NCBI RefSeq assembly: GCF_030272615.1
Contig: NC_081409.1
Coordinates: 241,758,332 to 241,822,331, forward strand
Direction: 5' to 3'
Length of the DNA stretch: 64,000 nt
From: Cryptomeria japonica
Taxonomy: Eukaryota; Streptophyta; Pinopsida; Cupressales; Cupressaceae
The first letter of the stretch is position 1, and each line of letters begins with the position of its first letter. Below the pieces are notes generated by a model. It was not told the origin of the DNA. It did no database searches and was given only the letters and a program-made list of their open reading frames with translations. Below, in pieces: positions 59,384 to 64,000 of this stretch. The translations under genes and the position numbers were made by a program.

Positions 59384-61616
59384 GTAGCAGTCTACAAAGT
59401 GAAATCGGTTTACCTTGTCAATGTTCGATGCACCTACAAGAAACATTTCGCTTCACATGTCTATAGCACAAGGGAAAGCTTTCCATTAAGGTCAGGGTTA
59501 TCAATTATGTCTTCTCTCTTTGATATTTGGGAATTAATGAAATTTTGATACATATTAATGCTTCGACTTTGCATTTGATAATTTGATAATTTAGGATACA
59601 AATGGTGAATTTTTCAATCATATTGTCTGTCATATGTTTACGACTTGCCAGTGACTTTTGATCTAGTTAGAAATTTTGAAGTAAAGGAAATGTAGATTTT
59701 CAATCACATCCTAACTATATAAGCAATACTGATGAAAGCATATGCCAAGGTGTTGTTTAGAACTCTTTCGGATTGTGTTAAAATCTTCTATTACCTATGT
59801 TTTTAATAAAAAATATTTACTTTTCTGTTCATTAAGAATTTATAATGCCTCGAGAATTTGCTATTTGATATGAAAATAAAGTGGTTCAAGTATGCAAGAT
59901 AAACAGGAATTTGATGATATCATGTGAACCTTTTATGTAAGATTAGAGATTCACGCACAAGTATAACTTTACATATCAGTATCAGTTCAGAGAGGAAGGA
60001 GGAAATTATGAGCTTAGATGTTGAGGAGTTGCACCTAATAGTGTTTAAACTTGAGAGCTTCTTGTGAATATATAAGCCAACCTCTCAAGCATCCTAAGAC
60101 ATCAATTGATCTTATAGTTATGTCAGGATGGTAAAATAGAGCAGGCTATTTCCACTCATGATCTCGATTCTCATTAGGCGATTTTCCTTTCTCTCATTTT
60201 TGCATAGCTAGTCTCCTGAATTATGTGCCATTTATGTCATCTATTCCTTAATTTCTGAGTAATTGGCTTTCTTGTAAGTGAATTCTTCTTCTAGCGATTT
60301 TCTTACTTGAGTTGCATGGTGTAATCTTCAATGTGTTCTCATCGAGTATCTTTTGACAGGAATCAAGAAACAATCATAATTTATGTTCCACTTGTCTCTT
60401 TCAGGATCCCATTTTTATCCAATGATAAGTGTAATAGATTGACCATAAATTCTGCAGCTGCAGCAGATACAGGTAAATGTTTGATAGCATATTTGGGATA
60501 AGATTATGATATACCTTGGTGTCTTGCAATATATTTAACTCTGCAACTTGAATAGTTTGTTTGTGGATGTTGTTAATATCAGAGGCTATAGTATATTTAT
60601 TTTTCTACTTTCAATTCCTTGCTGCTTTCAGGTTTGGAAAAGTCAAAGCCTGAAGTTTTGGTGATAAATGATAGGGAGATAACAGTTGAGTCTCGTGAGG
60701 ATGGAAAAATCCATGTGAGAACTTGTTTATTCAAAAAGGGATTTCGGTACACTGATTCTATTTGTTTAAGGTGTTTTCCTTCCCAAAATATAAATACGAG
60801 ATACACTGGAGCCTGATGTATCTTAGTTGTAGTTCTGGTTATTTTAGCAATCATGCGACATTGTTCTCCAATCTTTTAGAATGAAAGGACATGATTTGGA
60901 GTATGCATAGTTGGTATTGTTGGTTGCCACTTTTAGGCCCCATCATTTCCTTTTCTTGTTCCAAGAGTTGAATTCTATTTTGATGCCACACAAAATAGAA
61001 TAAAATATAATACTATTTTGCACAAGTACTCTATGCTTCAGATTGATATGACACACCGTCTGAAAACATTTCTTATGGGGATAGAGCAGATAAGCAAATC
61101 TATCTATTACTAGTTCATTTATGATGTGTTGATGGCTTTGGCTCTTGAGTGTAGGTAAGAGTGAACGTGTCAGGTGAAGATACAGAGAGGACATTTGATG
61201 ACATTCTCACAAAGTTAGCTAAGGAGGTAGGACCTGTTCCAGGATTCAGAAGACAAAAAGGAGGTCAGTATGAAGAGTTCTATATGGTAGCTTGTTTACA
61301 TGCGAAATGACTGTATCCACAAATTATTCTGGTCTTATTTATATTTGAAAAACTGTAAAAAAGGCTGCATATACTCTTGTTGTCACTTTCACAGGTAATC
61401 CAAAACTATTCCATTGTTGCAATGATTATTTTCACATGTGATTATTCATCTCTTGCTAGTGTTTTCTTTTTATGTTTTATGCTTCAGTTGGGGAAATGAA
61501 AGTGGTGCTGTTATTTCATTTAATTGTTGTACCAAACATGGATATCTAACTGGGTGATTGGTTTTTCTTTACAATTTGACATGGGCAATCTGGATGCTTC
61601 AGGAAAATCTGGCAAT
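59384..61616 (+). CDS. Trigger-factor-like protein (TIG family, probably chloroplast), exons 2-6, partial
   Basis: Exons: 59384-59490, 60405-60472, 60632-60714, 61155-61263 and 61603-61616. Every intron has GT-AG ends, and exon-end phases (2, 1, 0, 1, 0) fit the next exon. The product ends its leader region in SFPLR-IPFLSNDK and INSAAAADTG, then enters the trigger-factor N-domain: PEVLVINDREITVESREDG, KIHVRVNVSGEDTERTFDDI, LAKEVGPVPGFRRQKGGKSGN. The PGFRR.KGGK segment corresponds to the GFRxGK ribosome-contact signature of bacterial trigger factor, in the form found in short plant homologues (Arabidopsis At2g30695 type, from memory). Such proteins are thought to help nascent chains fold at plastid ribosomes. 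The rest of the N-domain must lie beyond 64000. Intron sizes are 914, 159, 440 and 339 bp. Exon 6 is only 14 nt. The proposed exon 1 is given separately. Confidence 0.8.
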
Positions 61617-62944
61617 GTAAGTTTAATGAATCGCCTATTGTGTTTTTAAGAAAATGTCTTCAGATAAGCGGCTAGAATTGGTTTGATGTGTGAAATACAT
61701 ATAGTGAAGATGATCACATCATTGTGATTGTCTTAAAATTAAATCCACTGCTGTTGTTGATGGTCCTTGAAAGAATTATCTTTGATACATTTTTTGCGTT
61801 ACAAGTGGTCAATTTAATATTAATATCTTATTATCGCTTTGATAAGTAGTGTCTTTAACAACATTTAATTTGAAGATAAGAAAATCTAAATGAGTTTGTT
61901 TTCAACAATGATATATTCTTTGGTTATTAGAACATGAGTTTGAAGACATCTCAATGAACAAATCCAAAAATTTTGCGGCAAGAGTTCAACTAAAAAACAT
62001 GCGACTAAAATTTGGTTAAATACCGAAAATATGTCACAAAAATACTCATCTTAGGAAAGTATTGTTGATGTGTTTTTTATGCACATGCGAACACAAAATA
62101 AAATACCTAAAGGGTACCTTATCCTCTCTTGAACAAAGTTCCCGATTGCTGAAGATCTTGCTGAAGGATCAGTCGGAGTAACTCCAAGGTTTTGTATGTA
62201 GGATCTCTACGTGTGGATAAGCTCTCTATGGTATGATGTGATTTTGCTGGAATCACAAGGGGACTTACACTTGACGACCTAAACGTCTGTTTTGCTAGAA
62301 TCACAGGATTTCACTGGCTTAGATTTTGAAAAAAGGAAAAAGGACGAGGGCAAAGAAAGGATCTAATTCTGATACTAAGAAATGTAGGAGCAATGATTGA
62401 TCTTTGATGAAATTCTAACTAAGTCTTGTTTTGACATCGCAGGACCATCTCCACAAGGTTAGTGCGATCTTCGGAGGAAAGCTTTATGATGTTTAGATCA
62501 TCGCTACAGGCATAGACACCATCAAGCTGATGCATATCAGTGAAGAAGCGACAATTGAAGTTGAGCTTAAGCTGAATGATTCTAGTTGACTACACAAGGC
62601 AAGTCTGCAATCAACAAACTGCTAGTAGTATGGAAAACAAATTTCACCATCAATCAAACACATTTCTTCCACTCATCTAATAACATGAAATCAAATCTGA
62701 GAAGTATAGAGACCATGCAAATTGTTGAATCGACCCATAGATTTCACCATTTCTTCAATGAAGTTTTACAAGTCTTTTACAACATCTTGGCAACAATCTT
62801 TGCCTTCTCTCTCTATTCTATTCTAAGTGCTATTCTATCAATTGACTATCCACTATTAGCTAACTATTCACCTTCTAACTACTGACTAACTATTGTTGAC
62901 TCTTATTCACTAACTATTATCCTTTACAAATGAAGAGCCAGGGC

Positions 62945-62951
62945 TTATATA
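62945..62951 (-). promoter_or_regulatory. TATA box of unit D
   Basis: TATATAA on the - strand followed by GCCCTGGCTC, 888 bp from the element's end. Confidence 0.4.
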
Positions 62952-63388
62952 GTGCCCACAATACCATTCAATGGCTTGGATCAATTTGAGATCAATGGCC
63001 AAGATTTTACAATGAAACCCTAATTAGGGTTTGTTACAACAAACTTAATTCTGACCAATGAAATAATTGCATTATTTGGACACATGTCTTCTCTGGAATA
63101 TTCGACCAATAGATAGCCGGGGTAGGTACATCGAAGTTTGTGCCACCCTTAATGAGCCAGGTACATTGAATCTGGACATGCTGAGGTGGACCAACCCGAC
63201 TGGAGGAATGATGACTAGGATGCCACCTTGTCTAATACTTGGTTGATTCTCAATTTGGTGATGCTTTCCTTCAAATGCTGGACTGGAAGATAGATGGAGA
63301 AGGTCGTCCTTAATAAAACTGGACTGGAGGAGATCGTCCTTGTCCTGACTCGATCTTCTTTGATGAGGGTCCGCCAAGTAGTTGATCT

Positions 63389-63407
63389 TTCGACTCCGGG
63401 GTCGCCA
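63389..63407 (-). promoter_or_regulatory. Possible primer binding site next to an LTR end
   Basis: The + strand reads TTCGACTCCGGGGTCGCCA, which looks like the T-loop, acceptor and CCA end of a tRNA, so the - strand would prime from such a tRNA. Five bases away (63413), - strand sequence ends in GGCA, as an LTR would. A - strand TATATAAA at 63915-63922 would be its promoter. I cannot name the tRNA, and no matching second LTR is in the window. Confidence 0.35.
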
Positions 63408-64000
63408 TTTGATGCCTACACAAAAGATTAAAGTTAGTCCTTGAGCATCATACCTAAAGCATAGAAATTAAGACTTTTCAAGGGAAAGATTCAAGATATT
63501 AATTTGAAAATGTCATGATAAATCCAAAATTCTTCATTTTTCAATTAATTATGAATGAAATCAAATTCTCAAGACTTAGACCCTTTTTTTTTTTAAAAAA
63601 TTGCTATGAAAATCAAAACAAGCCTTGAATAAGAACTTCAAATGATTCTTCATACCTTCCCTTGAATGCTTAATTATAAAACCTTGGAAAATGAAGAAAG
63701 AAGACCGGATTTTGCTGGACAAGGGTTGAATTGTGGTCTTCCTTTGGATGAATTACGCCTCCATTAGCCTTCAAAAGAGCTTCACCTTCTTTAGCCTCCA
63801 ACATTTAGCAAAAACTCGCCTCCAATCTGCTGGATTTCGCTCCTCAATCTGCTCCTCAAAATCGCACTTAGAAGGAATGAATAAATGATTTGAAATTTGA
63901 AACAACACTCCTTCTTTATATAGGGTGCTCGCCCTAATTTCTCTCAAGGCCGACTTGGCAAATAGGGCAAAAAATAAAATAAAATACCTCTCAAAAGATG

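Larger units (their letters stand above)
62063..64000 (-). mobile_element. Unit D: 3' end of an element related to unit C, runs off the window
   Basis: Begins TGTTGATGTG, against TGTTGACGTG in unit C, and follows it for about 330 bp through TATCCTCTCTTGA, CACAA(A)GGGGACTTAC and a GAAAAAAGGAAAAAGGA stretch. A - strand TATA box at 62945-62951 is 888 bp from the end, as in units A-C. The stretch beyond (63000-64000) is not alignable with C by eye and contains another LTR-like boundary, so two elements may be joined here. The right end lies beyond the window. It sits in intron 6 of the host gene, 446 bp after exon 6. Confidence 0.5.

Overview
This looks like nuclear DNA of a seed plant, most likely a gymnosperm and probably a conifer. 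That is inferred from AT-rich, gene-poor sequence packed with decayed and nested transposons, one split gene with plant-type GT-AG introns, and a very large candidate intron. I see no bacterial, viral or organellar gene order.

Only one host gene is recognised, on the + strand: a chloroplast trigger-factor-like protein. Five consecutive exons at 59384-61616 have compatible phases and good splice sites and read into a conserved PGFRR...KGGK segment. A candidate first exon with a transit-peptide-like start lies at 14680-14757. If it belongs to the same gene, intron 1 is 44.6 kb and everything from 15 to 59 kb lies inside it. The 3' exons lie beyond the right edge.

Region by region. 1-3.4 kb: Copia gag relic next to an L1-type LINE relic, both on the - strand. 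5-14.2 kb: an old pogo/Tc1-mariner-type DNA transposon whose transposase keeps one uninterrupted frame apart from nonsense codons, flanked by long inverted arms; the right arm carries an array with an exact 123-bp period. 14.2-18.4 kb: start of the host gene plus unclassified sequence. 18.4-29.3 kb: a large L1-type LINE with ORF1 (DUF4283 and zinc knuckle), ORF2 (endonuclease, reverse transcriptase, zinc-binding region, RNase H) and an unusual third ORF, split by two solo-LTR-like insertions. 29.7-51 kb: a hAT transposon whose transposase gene is split by two units (6.4 and 7.4 kb); a third, rearranged unit (5.0 kb) lies just upstream of its start codon. 51-59 kb: sparse sequence with a possible SINE and a complete TRIM-like element (57091-58605). 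62-64 kb: part of another element related to the 7.4-kb unit.

The most interesting signal is the family of 5-7.4 kb units (A, B and C, probably also D). B and C start TGTTG, end CAAYA or CAACA, and sit between 5-bp target duplications; removing them restores the hAT reading frame. They lack any polymerase, carry a TATA box about 0.8 kb from the 3' end, and upstream of it encode an unrecognised protein of roughly 1,100 residues. The simplest reading is that they are giant solo LTRs with a protein-coding ORF inside U3; this is an inference that whole-genome comparison could test.
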